DNA of 64,000 bases from Kingdonia uniflora (lineage: Eukaryota; Streptophyta; Magnoliopsida; Ranunculales; Circaeasteraceae), in the NCBI GenBank assembly GCA_014058105.1, contig JACGCM010001948.1, forward strand, positions 4,278,001-4,342,000, read 5' to 3'. This document shows, in pieces, positions 11,278 to 22,190 of the stretch. The position numbers were made by a program, and so were the translations under genes. How positions within the stretch are numbered: the stretch's first letter is position 1; each line of letters begins with the position of its first letter. The notes beneath the pieces were generated by a model. The model saw only the letters and a program-made list of their open reading frames with translations, did not search any database and was not told where the DNA came from.

Positions 11278-12985
11278 TATTCGTATAGATGTTATTCTTG
11301 TAACTGGTGAATAAGTGTCAAAGTAATCTAGGCTTTCATTTTTCCTAAATCCCTTAGCAACAAGTTGCGCCTTGTACTTTTCTATAGAACCATCAGGTTT
11401 CATCTTCCTCTTGAAGATCTATTTACAACTGATTGGTTTGTTACCAGGTGGAAGAGTTACCAACTCCCACGTATGATTTTTGCATAATATAATCAATTTC
11501 ACTATGCATTAGCTCTTTTCAACTAGGAGACTCAGGAGTTGACATAGCCTCCTTGAAGATTTGAGGTTCATTCTCTAACAGGTTAGTTAGATATTCGAGA
11601 CCGATTCTTACGGATGCGATCTTAACACGTTTGCCACGTCTAAGTTCTGGAGCTTGCTCAGAAATTTTAGGCTAAAGATCACTACCTGAAGCAACGTCAT
11701 GTGATCTTTTCAGAGAATTCGCATTATCACTCTTTTTGCTTGGGAAAATATCCTCAAAAAAGATAGCATCACGTGATTCGATGAATGTATTCTCATGTAT
11801 ATCAATGATCTCTGATTTGTGTACCATAAACCTAAATGTACTATTATTATTAGCTTTGCCAATAAAAATACAGTCAATAGTTTTGGGTCTCAATTTCACA
11901 CGTTTGGGAACTGAAACTTACACTTTTGCAAGGCACCCCCACACTTTCATGAATTCAAAGGAATGTACTCTACCTTTCCAAAGCTCATAAGGAATGCTAT
12001 TAGTCTTCTTATGAGGAATCTTATTTAGTAAATAATTTGCTGAAAGTAAAGCTTTCCCCCACAAGTTTTGTGGCAAACCAGATCTAATCAACATGACATT
12101 GATCATATCTTTCAAAGTTCTATTTTTCCTCTCAGCAACTCCATTTTGTTGAGGTGTATATGGTGCTATAGTTTGGTGAATAATCCCTTTCTGAGCACAT
12201 AACTCTTCAAAAGCGGATGAAACATATTCACCACCTCTATCTGACCTTAAGGTTTTAATCTTCTTTTCAAGTTGATTTTCAACCTCATTTTTGTAAAGTG
12301 TAAACATCTCTAATGCTTCATCTATACTTTGGAGTAGATACACATGACTACACCAAGTACAGTCATCGATAAAAGTAATAAAATACTTTTTCCCACCTCT
12401 TGTTTGGACGAATTTTAAGTCACATAAATCGCTGTGAATTAATTCGAGAGGTACTGTCTTCCTTTTATCAATTGATTGAAAGGGTTGTTTTGCAAACTTT
12501 GCTTCAACACATGATGTACATTTTTGTTTGCAATCAATGCTGAATTTAGGCAATAGTCCTAAATTCATTAATCTTCGCAACGAACCACTATGAACATGGC
12601 CTAATCGTGCATGCCAAACATTAAAAGACTCAAGAATGTAAGCTGAACTATTACTTTTATTGATAAATATTAGGGTTACATCAACATTGAATTTAAATAG
12701 GTCATCACACAAATAACTTTTTCTGACAAACATTCCACTTTTAGTCAAGACACATTTGTCCGACTCGAAGACTAGCCTAAAGCCTATCTTACTTAAAACT
12801 GATCCAGACACCAAATTCTTTCGAATATCTGGAACATGCAAAACTTCATTTAGAGTAAGTTTTTTTCCGGATGTGAACTTCAGGACAACCTTTCCAACTC
12901 CTTCAACCACAGAAGTTGCAGAGTTGCCCATGTACAGTGTTTTATCACTGTCCACTTTGTTGTATGATGAAAACTGGGTTTTGTC
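11278..12985 (-). pseudogene. Copia integrase and start of reverse transcriptase
   Basis: The minus-strand frame 12985-11918 is the longest intact piece. It has the protease-to-integrase linker, the zinc-binding HHCC region (WHARLGHVHSG ... CTSCVEAK), then the DDE core: Asp in HSDLCDL, Asp in LRSDRGGEY, Glu in GVAERKNRT. A frame break near 11918 leads into the C-terminal region (11899-11672). The start of RT (KYKAQLVAKGF...YSPVTR) is at 11403-11278. The integrase would insert the cDNA into the genome. Its right end is cut at 12985 by the hAT element, which splits it from the protease active site. Confidence 0.9.
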
Positions 12986-13194
12986 TAGGGCTGACAATTT
13001 AACCCGCCCCGCCCTTAATGAGGCGGGTTTGGTAAAAAAAAAAAACTCATTTATTAATTGGGGTGGGTCTGGTTTTAAGCTAAAATAAACGGGCCCGTCA
13101 CCCGACCCAGTTATACATAATATTACAGGAATACCCTTACAAAGTGAAAGGGTTAAAACCTAATTTTCTGATTTTTGAAGACATGTCCTCTCCT

Positions 13195-13490
13195 ACAGTC
13201 GGCAGTCCATCAGCTCTCCTCTCCTCTGATTTCTGATGAGTGATGACTTCTTCACTCTTCAGCTCTCCTCAGTTACAGTCTTCACCCACGGCAATCCATC
13301 AGTTAGAGTCTTCACCAACGGCAGTCTTCTTCAGTTACAGTCATCACTCTTCACCAGCGGCAGTCTTCTTCACTCTTCAGCTCTCCTATGATTTATGAAG
13401 ACATGTTTTCATTTCTACAGTCGGCAGTCCATCAGCTCTCCTCTGATTTCTGATTTCTACAGTCGGCAATCCTCAGTCCTCTCCTCTGTT
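13195..13490. repeat. Imperfect direct repeats in the hAT element
   Basis: Motifs such as CAGCTCTCCTC, GGCAGTC and TTCTTCAGTTACAGTC recur several times in shuffled order. This looks like a short degenerate tandem array inside the left arm of the hAT element. Confidence 0.6.
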
Positions 13491-13894
13491 TTACTTAATC
13501 GGTAAGTTTTTGATCTGGAATTTGTTCATATTTAATTGTTATGGCTTAATAAACAGTAATTGTTATGGGTTAAATTGCTTCTAATCCCCAGAATTGTTTC
13601 TCCTTGTTTTTTGCTTAATCAGTAATTGTTATGGCCTAATTGTATTTGTATCGATCTCGGCCGAAGAATTTCCTTGCTTTGTCATTTGTTTGAGGACTTT
13701 TCTTTTTTGAGTTTCAGTCACTCCTCTAGTGGTGGGGGTGGCTCGTCTTCGTCCACGTTGTGTTCGTCTTTAAGGGAACTTTAATCGGTGCTCAAGGTCT
13801 CCAAGAAACTGCTCTTGTCTCAATCTGCTAATGTCATTGTTAGTTTTTTATTTGGAGATGTGATCTATGTTTGGGGGGTTGTTTTATTGATATC

Positions 13895-14600
13895 TCAATA
13901 TGTATAGTTCTCCGTTCTAGCATTAGTTGAGAGGTGGGTTCTTGCGATCTTACTGTTAGCTGATGGTGTTTCTTGGAAGTAGGTATGTTTGTTTTTGTTT
14001 TGTGGATTAGGGTAGTTCTTCATAATTATTTTATCTTGCACTTTCTTGAAGCCAATAGGCTGGTTGTCTCTTCTATTGGTTTTTACCTCTGTTGCGGGTT
14101 TCTTATACATCCTCATTTGTTCTGAAAGCCTTCTGAACTATTTTACATTCTGTAATGATATGCCCAACATTTTTGCAGTGGTTACAGAATTTTGGTACGC
14201 AGTACAACTGAAGTTCTTGCCTTATTTTGCCTTCTACATCCAAAAATACATGGTCTGGGATCTGTTTTGACAAGTCAATATCTACTAATACACTAACATG
14301 ATATCCAAAGACTAGATTCTTTGTTAAGTAGTCAAGTTGAATTGGTGTTCCCAGAATTTTCCCCAAGGACATCACAATCTTGGGTGTCTAGTATTTAATA
14401 GCTAAACCAGGAAATCTATGCCAAACCCATGCATTTGAGTTATTGTGTCTGTCCACAAAGAATTGTGGAGTCCATGACATAAGCCTCATAGGCATCTTCT
14501 CCACAATCCAAGGGCCTCTAGTCCAAATGAAGATTTTATCAGCTTCATTCTCTAATTTGATAATGGAGAAGCCTTTACTAATTGGCATTAGCTTACACAT
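13895..14600 (-). pseudogene. LINE (L1-type) ORF1 fragment: DUF4283-like and CCHC zinc knuckle
   Basis: On the minus strand 14600-14388 reads WTRGPWIVEKMPMRLMSW and ends in VWHRFPGLAIKY. After a stop, 14375-14103 continues with VDIDLSKQIPDHVFLD and a perfect zinc knuckle CNHCKNVGHIITEC (CX2CX4HX4C). This order is characteristic of plant non-LTR retrotransposon ORF1 (DUF4283 followed by zf-CCHC_4), an RNA-binding protein of the retrotransposition particle. No endonuclease or reverse transcriptase follows. It lies wholly within the hAT element, as a nested 5'-truncated copy or as captured sequence. Confidence 0.75.
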
Positions 14601-15937
14601 ACCTGTTACTTTCTAGTGTGTTCTAGCATAGTCATGAACTGTTGAAAATTTGATCCTCTGCAATTACAATCTTCCAATCAAGCTGAACTGAAATTGGTTG
14701 ATGCCTTCACTAATATCACTACTGGGTATAGTTAAGGTTGGTATATTCATAAACTGTTTTCTGAAAATAAAGCAAGCATGCCATGATTGGATTTACTTGC
14801 TGCATTATAACTGGCCCAATTATTGTCCTCTTTTCTTTCTTTGTGCTTTTGCAGTTTTTGCTCATGATGTTTATTTTCTGTTTGCCGCTAAACATGAATG
14901 TATACAATAACACATACTTATATTTATGTACTTAATTATAGATATCCTTTTGTATAAGATTGTCATTTTGAATCGTCATATATAGATGTCCTTTTGATCT
15001 AGCATTTTGACTTGAACCTTTCTACAGCAGGGACCTGATGAGCGAGTCCCAGCTGTAGCGGCACCTGCCCCGCAAGTTGCAGTGTAAGAGCTATTAAAGT
15101 TTTGTGTTATTTCTGTTTTGCATCTAACTATGGTCACTGCTAGATCTAACTCATTCTGTTGTGTCTTGTAGGCCGACAACTAAGAAAGCTAAGAAATGAG
15201 TTATGTGGGATGACCCATACTTGAAGCTTAGTGATAATTGTCTATGTATGTGCTGGTATGTAGAAATGAATCGAGTAGTTGATTAGGTTCTTTTTAAATC
15301 CCCTTTCTTTATTGTCTGTACGGTTGCTCATTACAATGGAGAGATAGAAGTTTTTAACCATATAAATTATTCAGACTTTTAGTGTTTTTTTAATTTGTTT
15401 CATGTTATGATGAAAATTTTGAGTGACTGAATTAGCATGTTATATGTAATGGTATTTATGAACTTTGTTCCTCTGCATTACACTAGTATCATTTTCCGAC
15501 CATTCTCTTACTGTTGGATCTGCCTACTAGTTTCCCAAGTATTTGTTGAAATACTTTTTTAGCTTTAAGGTTATCATGGCCAATGTGGTACTTGATTTGG
15601 ACTTTTGAAACTATAATCTGCATGTGGCGAGAGGTCACCGATATGTTTTTTTTTTCCTGTACATGTAATTTTTGATTTTTTTTTATAAAATTTCATAAAT
15701 GGGGCGGGGATGCGGGGCGGGTTTGGGGATCTCTATTTAGGATAAAGATAAACGGGTGTTAAACGGGTGATGGGGCGGGTCTGGGTATAAGCAAATTTAA
15801 ACGGGGCGGGTTTGGGTATTCCCCATTTAAGTTAAATGGTAATGGGGCGGGTTTGGGGGTAGAGTAATTTGGCGGGTATGGATATGGTACTACCCCACCC
15901 GCCCCAAACCCGACCCATTGCCAGCCCTAGTTTTGTC

Positions 15938-16930
15938 ATAAAAAATGTGGCGTGTTGCTCCAGTATCAATCTACCAATCTTTGGCATTATTGATCAAGTT
16001 TACTTCAGAGATCACAACAGAAAGGTTCTCCATTTCAGACACGTTGGCTTGAGGGGGTTAGTTCTTTGAAGAATTGTCTTTATTCTTCCTGCAGTCATTT
16101 GTGCGGTGCCCTTTCTTACGGCAGTTATGACAGTTTCCATAAAACTTCTTGAAGTCTCTTCCGGTTGGACCCAGTGTAGGGTTATTACCCTTCTTCCCTT
16201 TCTTATTATGGGATTTACCCTTATAGTTAGAAGGATTGCCTTCAACTACATTGGCTTTTGATTCCAGTGAACCAATTCCAATCTCTTTCTTACTATTGTG
16301 ATTGTCTTCTTCGATTCTCAAACGCACGATCAAGTCCTCAAACTTCATCTCCTTGCATTTGTGCTTCAAATAATTTTAAATTCCTTCCAGGATAAAGGTA
16401 ATTTTTCAATTAATGAAGCAACTTGAAATGATTCGCTCAGAATCATTCCTTCTGCATGACATTCATGCAGGATAATCTGCAACTCTTTCACTTGACTGAT
16501 TACTAACTTAAAATCGATCATTTTGAAGTCAAAGAATCTACTTACAATGAATTTCTTCGTTCCTGCATCGTCTGTCTTATATTTTTTATCCAGAGAATCC
16601 CACAGTTCATTGGCGGTTCTGAGTGGACTATAAACATTGTATAGTTTATCATTCAACCCATTCATAATATAGTTCTTGCACAAAAAATTAGAATGCATCC
16701 ATGCCTCCACAACAACGACAGTGGTCTTGTCAGTTTCTGTCTTTGAGAACAGGGACACTCACCTGTAAAAATTTGGCAAGGTTCAGAGTAGTTAGATAAA
16801 AGAGCATCTTCTGTTGCCATCGTTTGAACTCTGCTCTATTGAACTTCTCTGGCTTTTCTTGATGAACACGAACTGCAGTTTTGTTAATCGTCATCTTTAC
16901 AAAACTTGAACACAAAGAAGAGTTTTTCAA
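15938..16930 (-). pseudogene. Copia gag and protease start
   Basis: The minus strand carries the gag start (ATG near 16894, MTINKTAVRVHQEKPEKF), the gag core (16758-16366) and the C-terminal basic region with a perfect knuckle CHNCRKKGHRTNDC (16369-16058). The aspartic protease motif DTGATRH follows near 15965-15945, just before the hAT insertion point, and is continued at 12985. Gag would form the cytoplasmic particle that packages element RNA. Frame breaks occur near 16750 and 16366. The start chosen is the first ATG after the LTR, which agrees with the usual Tork gag N-terminus. Confidence 0.87.
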
Positions 16931-16944
16931 TTCTGTTTTAAGAT

Positions 16945-17618
16945 TGTAGAACATATATTCAGAATTAAGTCGAAGATGAACGAAAAGGAAATTGAAAACA
17001 CTGAAGATCGAGGCTTGCAGTCACTACAATTTCCTTAAGACAGATTTCACCCTGCGTATGGTGCTTCACAGTTTTTACGGTGCCTGTCTCCCAAGATACA
17101 ACGATCGAATCATATAGACTTGAAGCACTCAAGTCGATACGCCTGTCGAACTATCTGTAATTTTACTCTCAAGAAGGAAGGAATGAAAAAGATGAAATGA
17201 GATTCAGATATTTTTCTGAGAATAAGGTGTCCTTTACAAGACACATCTGTATGTGTCTCTTAAAGAGTAACTGTATGTTTTATTCGAATAGAATCTATTC
17301 TTTATGCCAGATTATATTCAAAAAGAATCATAATCTATTCAAATACAAGCTTATTTGAATAGACTTATTCGAATATCTATAAAATAGTCCAAATGGGTTA
17401 TGGGTTGGTTCGTGCGCGCAAGCCCATGGGCTTCCCCATAGCAAGTCTTCACACACTCGCCTCACACACTTCTAAGAGCACCACTTACTTACACATGCTA
17501 TACATGTATAACCCAATATAAAGTGAAAATACTTTTTTCACTTATCCAATGTGGGACTAACAGTAATCACCAAGGTTTTATTCAAGCCATAAAGAAAAGA
17601 CATGCATTTTTTCCAACA
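16945..17618 (-). repeat. 5' LTR of the Tork-like copia element
   Basis: 674 bp with TG...CA borders, clearly homologous to 7353-8162 (shared TGTAGAACAT at one end, CATGCATTTTTTCCAACA at the other). It has fewer TTCGAA palindromes than its partner. No standard TGGTATCAGAGC primer site follows; the adjoining minus-strand bases are ATCTTAAAACAG. Confidence 0.9.
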
Positions 17619-17623
17619 CTTAC

Positions 17624-19337
17624 TAATATCTTGGATCGAACTAATATCTTGGATCAATCAAACTCTCTAAATTTATATTATCTAATTTCTATGTGCAATA
17701 ACAATTACACCAACAACTATTTTCACTCTAGTACTTAAAATAGTAGCTCAATGGAGATTCTCAAACCTAGAAAATGGTCGAGTGTTTCCAACTCTTTCAA
17801 TTGATTATATGGACACATCTGTAATCAATTATACGTATAAGATGTTAAGTATTACCTTGTGCACATACAGAAAGCAAATCTTAAGGGTGTGGTCATCTGT
17901 AAATCATATTTTATTGTCAAAAGCAAAACTGTCATTATTGAATCCAAGATGCTTTTTGATGGAATAGATGAGAGGATTTCAATTATAAAATAGTTTTCTT
18001 GTAAAATATGTGTAGTGGTTGTATCAGTAGATAGAAAATATAGAAGAGTTGTAGAATCTCTTCACAAAATTGATTGTTTAGCATGCATTTATCATTACTC
18101 ATCATCCCTTCCACATTGTCAGTTTCAGGGCCTAGATAGCAGTTGTAAGGGCCTAGAGTTTTTGTGATTTGATTATTGTTTCATGCAATTTCTTATATGT
18201 ACATTTTTTGCCATCCACTATGGTGTCAAACCAGTTAGTAAATATTTGAAGAAATCTTAACAACCTCAGAACATCTTAGTTTTTTGTATCAAAGTTAATG
18301 TCATACAAATATTGGCAGTTCTTGATTACTGACATATACTAATATTGCTCCCTTAACAGAAGTATTACCACACCTCTCCTCCTTTCACAACAATAATGCT
18401 TCTCCAAACGTGTTATCATCTAAACAGGTCCTAAAACATTTGAGCCCTAGACTCCCTCCTAAATTAAGCACTAGACTATGAACTTGACTATGCACTTTGT
18501 TTAGTAGAACAAGGCACCACCCGTATTCTCATTACCTGTGGCTAAGGACGTTGGCTCCAAAGGTTCTTTATTTCTTGTTGCGGTCTTGAGTGCCTTTTTC
18601 CTTTCCTTCTCAGAGTGCTAGAAGCACAAATAGCAAACATTCCCCAGAGGGCTCCTTCTTAAAGTTTAACACTGACCAATTCTATTATTTGCTTTTGGCT
18701 TGCCTAGCGGTCTTGAGTGCCTTTCTCCTTTCCTTCCCTACGCGCTACCAGTACAAATAGAAAGTATTCCCCAGGGGGCTCCTTTAAGCTTAGTCCCACT
18801 GAAGACTTCTCCTGGACCAACCCAGGTATGAAGCTAACGCAAGCACCTTAGTCGCTAAAGAAAAAGAATAAGGGCCTTGATAGCTCACTACATTCATCAA
18901 AAGATGTCGCTATGTCGTCGGTAGGCAGCTCTAACCAACCTCAGAGCTCGCAATACCGAAGTTTTAACAAGAAGTCAATAGCAATGAATTGCGCCTCCCT
19001 AAATAAGAGAGCCCGTACCAGGCCGATGACTCAAAGCCACCGTCACCAATCTAATTCTCATATGGACTAACCCTCTAGCTGAACCATAAGAAGAAAGTAT
19101 GAAGATGACAGGCGGCCTTCGTAGGACTATAATCATTCTACTCATAGGCTTCATAAGGTTTGAGTTCCCACGATTTCAGTTATAACAAACTTAACCAAAT
19201 CTATAGAGAGAGGAAACAAACTAACTGAATCACTATTAGGTACTCAGGCAACAAATTAAATTTATTAGAAATGTCTTTGTAAAATTAAAAGGCAAATTAG
19301 TAGTTGGTTATATATATAAACTTACTGAGGCTCAAAC
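17624..19337. other. Older flanking DNA; 18480-19150 possibly of organellar origin
   Basis: No nuclear gene recognised. From about 18480 to 19150 the base composition changes to a more GC-balanced style, with motifs resembling plant mitochondrial intergenic/intron DNA (for example GCACCTTAGTCGCTAAAG and CGCAATACCGAAG). Within it, about 18580-18660 is repeated at about 18712-18790 (GCGGTCTTGAGTGCCTTT ... ATTCCCCAG). The organellar idea is an impression of style, not a match I can verify. Confidence 0.3.
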
Positions 19338-19689
19338 TGATGTGGCGCATCCTTCATAGGATCCTTTACCCACCGTACCACCTATGTTTATTTAATGCTT
19401 TGTATTTTAGTCTTTAGCTTAAGCCTTGTTGGAGAGGCCCAGCCTAGCTTATTAGCAGTTTCCTAGTTTAATTAAAATTTTATTTCAATTAGAATTAGGG
19501 TTCCTAATTCTAACACCCCTTGTGTTCTATAAAAGAGAGGTCTAGGTTATTTGTTTCTTAGTTAGATAATTCAGTTATTCAGAACAAGTGTTATAGTTAA
19601 TAAAATTAGGGTTCTTCACGAACCGAATTTCGTTTATTAAAACTGGTGTTATTCTTTATTATTGGCTTCCGCATAATCAGTTTACATCA
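19338..19689 (+). repeat. 5' LTR of the short outer element
   Basis: 352 bp, with a CTATAAAAGAGAGG promoter-like motif near 19529-19542. It ends ...TTTACATCA, followed by TTGGTGTAAGAT, a weak primer-site candidate. Its match to 21263-21599/39975-39989 is close throughout. Confidence 0.88.
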
Positions 19690-21262
19690 AATTGGTGTAA
19701 GATCGATCAAGATTTTGTGGATTTTTTATCGACTGCTACAGTGATTTCGGGGACTGTTACAATGATTTTTGGGAACTGCTACAGTACTTTTAATGCAGCT
19801 GCAGTGTTTTTGGTTAATGCTACAGTGATTTCTGTAATAAAATTCATAATGACGTCAATAAAGAATTGATTTTCTGTCAAATTTGTACTAGAGCTTCGTG
19901 AGATCTAAGTGTAGGTAGTTTCAAGAGCAAAGATGCCTCGTGGAAGAACCGCGACGAAAAAACTTACTCTAGCTCAAGATGTAGCAATGATAGATGATTA
20001 GTTTGATAATCTTATCGAGGATAAGTTTGATAAACTTAGAAAGGCTTTGGGTAGAGGAGCCTTCCCCCCCCCCCCCCCCCCAAACCACCTTTGTTAGGCG
20101 TAACCAAAGATCTCTCTCTATAGAAAAGCATCGTCGCGAGGAGCGACGATCTCGATAACCCGTTTGTAAGTCTTGGAGTCGAAACCGAGGCTTCTAACGC
20201 TTTGGGAATCGAAATCCAAACCATCGCAAAATCGCCAATGCAGATTTCGTTACGAGTTCCAACCGACAACCAAACAATGGCTCGCACGAAGAGATGACCC
20301 AGCAACAGTGGGATATTCTTCCCGTCAAGATTATAAACCCAACTGATGATTGGTTTCTATAATTTGAACCAATCGATGTGCCGATCAGAAGGTTTGAAGA
20401 GAGTGTGGAGTGGGGATACGACTATTCGTTCGGCAGCAACGACGAACCCACTTCTCCGATTGAAGAAGAGTTCGTTATCGAAGCCAAAACTTGTGATGTA
20501 TAGGAAATCGGGGTACAACCTAAGGCCAGCGTGCCGGCCACGGGAACCACCGACCAACCATGAGGTTTTCGCCTAGAGACAACCCTAGAATACAACCAAC
20601 AAGGACTGCCGACGTCGACATCAGTCCCGACAGTGGTCGGTACCACAACTTATCATTTAGGAGAGACAACTCCAGCAGTACGTGCAGTGCGCATTCTTCA
20701 TGAGCAACAACTAGCTCCAGTAGTGCGTACGGTCAAAAGGCCGAGCTAAGTCGAACAAAATAGTGCATCTTCGGCGGTAACTAACAATCAACATGCTACT
20801 CAGCAGTGGATTCAGAAAACACGTATGAATCATAAAATATAGGTCAGCATCGATCAACAGTTCTATTCACTTATGTTACAGTCTGGGGCATCCAAATATT
20901 TGATCCGTATAAGGGAGATGATGGCCCGATACGAAGAATTATGTCTGTATGTTGATCCATTTTGGGAAGGTTTTGTAGCAGGTGTTGAGGAGCAGACTAC
21001 AGTAATTTCTTAGTTTTTTATTTTTTACATCGATGGACGTAGGGATGTCGATGACGACATCGTACCCCCGCTCTTGGGTACAATCTTTGGGTACGGAAAA
21101 TTCTGCGAAAGATTTCAAGATTTCCAAAAGAGTTTCACCGTACAAATTTTGTGCACGTTCTACAGGATAAAGGCGAAGAGACTGGGATGAACATATGTGC
21201 ATGAATCCTCTGGAGTACCACTCCCTTGATTTCGTGGACGAAATCTTCTCAAACAGAGGGTT
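19690..21262 (+). pseudogene. Internal region of the short outer element, gag-like remnant
   Basis: A plausible start at 19933 reads MPRGRTATKKLTLAQDVAMI and hits a stop after about 22 codons. Further downstream in varying frames are an acidic segment (EESVEWGYDYSFGSNDE, about 20395-20445) and a hydrophilic segment with MMARYEELCLYVDPFWEGF (about 20920-20975). A run of 18 C (20064-20081) interrupts the frame. No protease, RT or integrase signature is present, so the element depended on others. A purine-rich stretch (ACAGAGGGTT) precedes the 3' LTR. The gag assignment is inferred from position only. Confidence 0.5.
20064..20081 (+). repeat. Poly(C) run of 18
   Basis: An uninterrupted C tract inside the gag-like remnant of the short outer element. 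It is likely prone to slippage or sequencing error. Confidence 0.9.
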
Positions 21263-21599
21263 TGATGTGACGCATCCCTCATATGATCATTTACCCACCG
21301 TACCATCTATGTTTATTTAATGATTTGTATTTTAGTTTTTAGCTTAAGCCTTGTAGGAGAGGCCCAGCCTAGCTTATTAGCAGTATTATAGTTTAATTAG
21401 AATTCTATTTCAATTAGAAATATGGTTCCTAATTTTAACCCTCCTTGTGTTCTATAAAAGGAAGGTCTAGGCTATTTGTTTATTAGTTAGTTAATTCAGT
21501 TATTCAGAACAAGTGTTCTAGTTAATAAAATTAGGGTTCCTCTCGAACCTAATTTCATTTATTAAAACTAGTGTTATTCTTAATTAATGGTTTCCGCGT
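21263..21599 (+). repeat. 3' LTR of the short outer element, left 337 bp
   Basis: Starts TGATGTGACGCATCC and matches 19338-19674. It stops at ...TTCCGCGT, where the Tat element enters. The last 15 bp are at 39975-39989 on the far side. Confidence 0.9.
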
Positions 21600-22178
21600 T
21601 GTAATGGCCAAATTCCGTAGCTCGATACGATTAGGAATTAACTATTACACCAATGAACCTGTTACAATATCTTACTAAACAGTAAGAAATGGCAACAGGT
21701 GTTTTTAGCGTGGAAAATCTCTGAATAGGTAAAAACCCACGACCTCGAATGAATTTTTTTTGTAAAAGTATTTTTATTGCTTGGAGTGGATATCTTTATT
21801 ACAAATGATCTCTAGAATATAGAAATGCTTTTGATCTTGTAAATAAGAAGTTTGAGGAATATTTATGGACTCTGTCTCTTCTGGAACTTTTTCTTTTTAT
21901 AACCGTTTTCCACAGCTTTTTGTCGTGTTGGAGCACGTCTTTTGAATAATGTGGTTAATGACGGGTGACTGTATAACTAAAGAGTTCGTGGGAGACAGGT
22001 GTCTTTGACTAAATAACATTTTTCGGGTTTAGCTCGACCCACGTTCTTGAGTAGGTCGTGGGGCTGTTTGGAATGTTTGATTAGAATGTTAGGTGCTGAG
22101 ATTGCGTGAGCCTGAGACGGAGGTAATTCAAGCTGTGTGAGCTCGATTATGAATGTGCTCGAGGGATAAGTCCCTGCA
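21600..22178 (-). repeat. 3' LTR of the Tat element
   Basis: 579 bp. On the minus strand it opens TGCAGGGACTTATCCCTCGAG and ends CCATTACA. The portion 21873-22178 matches 39660-39969 in the same orientation. Confidence 0.88.
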
Positions 22179-22190
22179 ATTTCCCCCTCG
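22179..22190 (-). other. Polypurine tract of the Tat element
   Basis: The minus strand reads CGAGGGGGAAAT immediately before the LTR start. This fixes the element's orientation as minus and so shows that the gene at 22474-35680 is antisense. Confidence 0.8.

Larger units (their letters stand above)
12986..15929. mobile_element. hAT-type DNA transposon (non-autonomous) inserted in the copia protease
   Basis: A 2944-bp block is bounded by terminal inverted repeats: TAGGGCTGACAAT at the left, and the complement of ATTGCCAGCCCTA at the right (one mismatch). It is flanked by a perfect 8-bp target duplication GTTTTGTC (12978-12985 and 15930-15937), as expected for the hAT superfamily. Subterminal regions at both ends are packed with GGCGGG/GGGTTTGGG motifs, probable transposase-binding repeats. 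No hAT transposase or C-terminal dimerisation domain is recognisable. Inside are TCAGCTCTCCTC / GTCGGCAGTCCA repeats (about 13195-13490), a LINE ORF1 fragment, and short exon-like pieces near 13720-13850 and 15025-15200. Confidence 0.92.
7353..17618 (-). mobile_element. Ty1/copia (Tork-like) retrotransposon with two later insertions
   Basis: The element is oriented on the minus strand, with LTRs at 16945-17618 (5') and 7353-8162 (3'). Flanking 5-mers CTTAA (7348-7352) and CTTAC (17619-17623) are an aged target-site duplication. The domain order from the right is copia: gag with a CCHC knuckle, protease, integrase, reverse transcriptase, RNase H, then a polypurine tract. A solo LTR (9989-11272) and a hAT element (12986-15929) sit inside. 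Removing both leaves about 6 kb, a normal copia size. The gag motif FKRWQQKMLFYLTTLNLA points to the Tork lineage. Several stops and frameshifts make it non-autonomous now. Confidence 0.92.
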
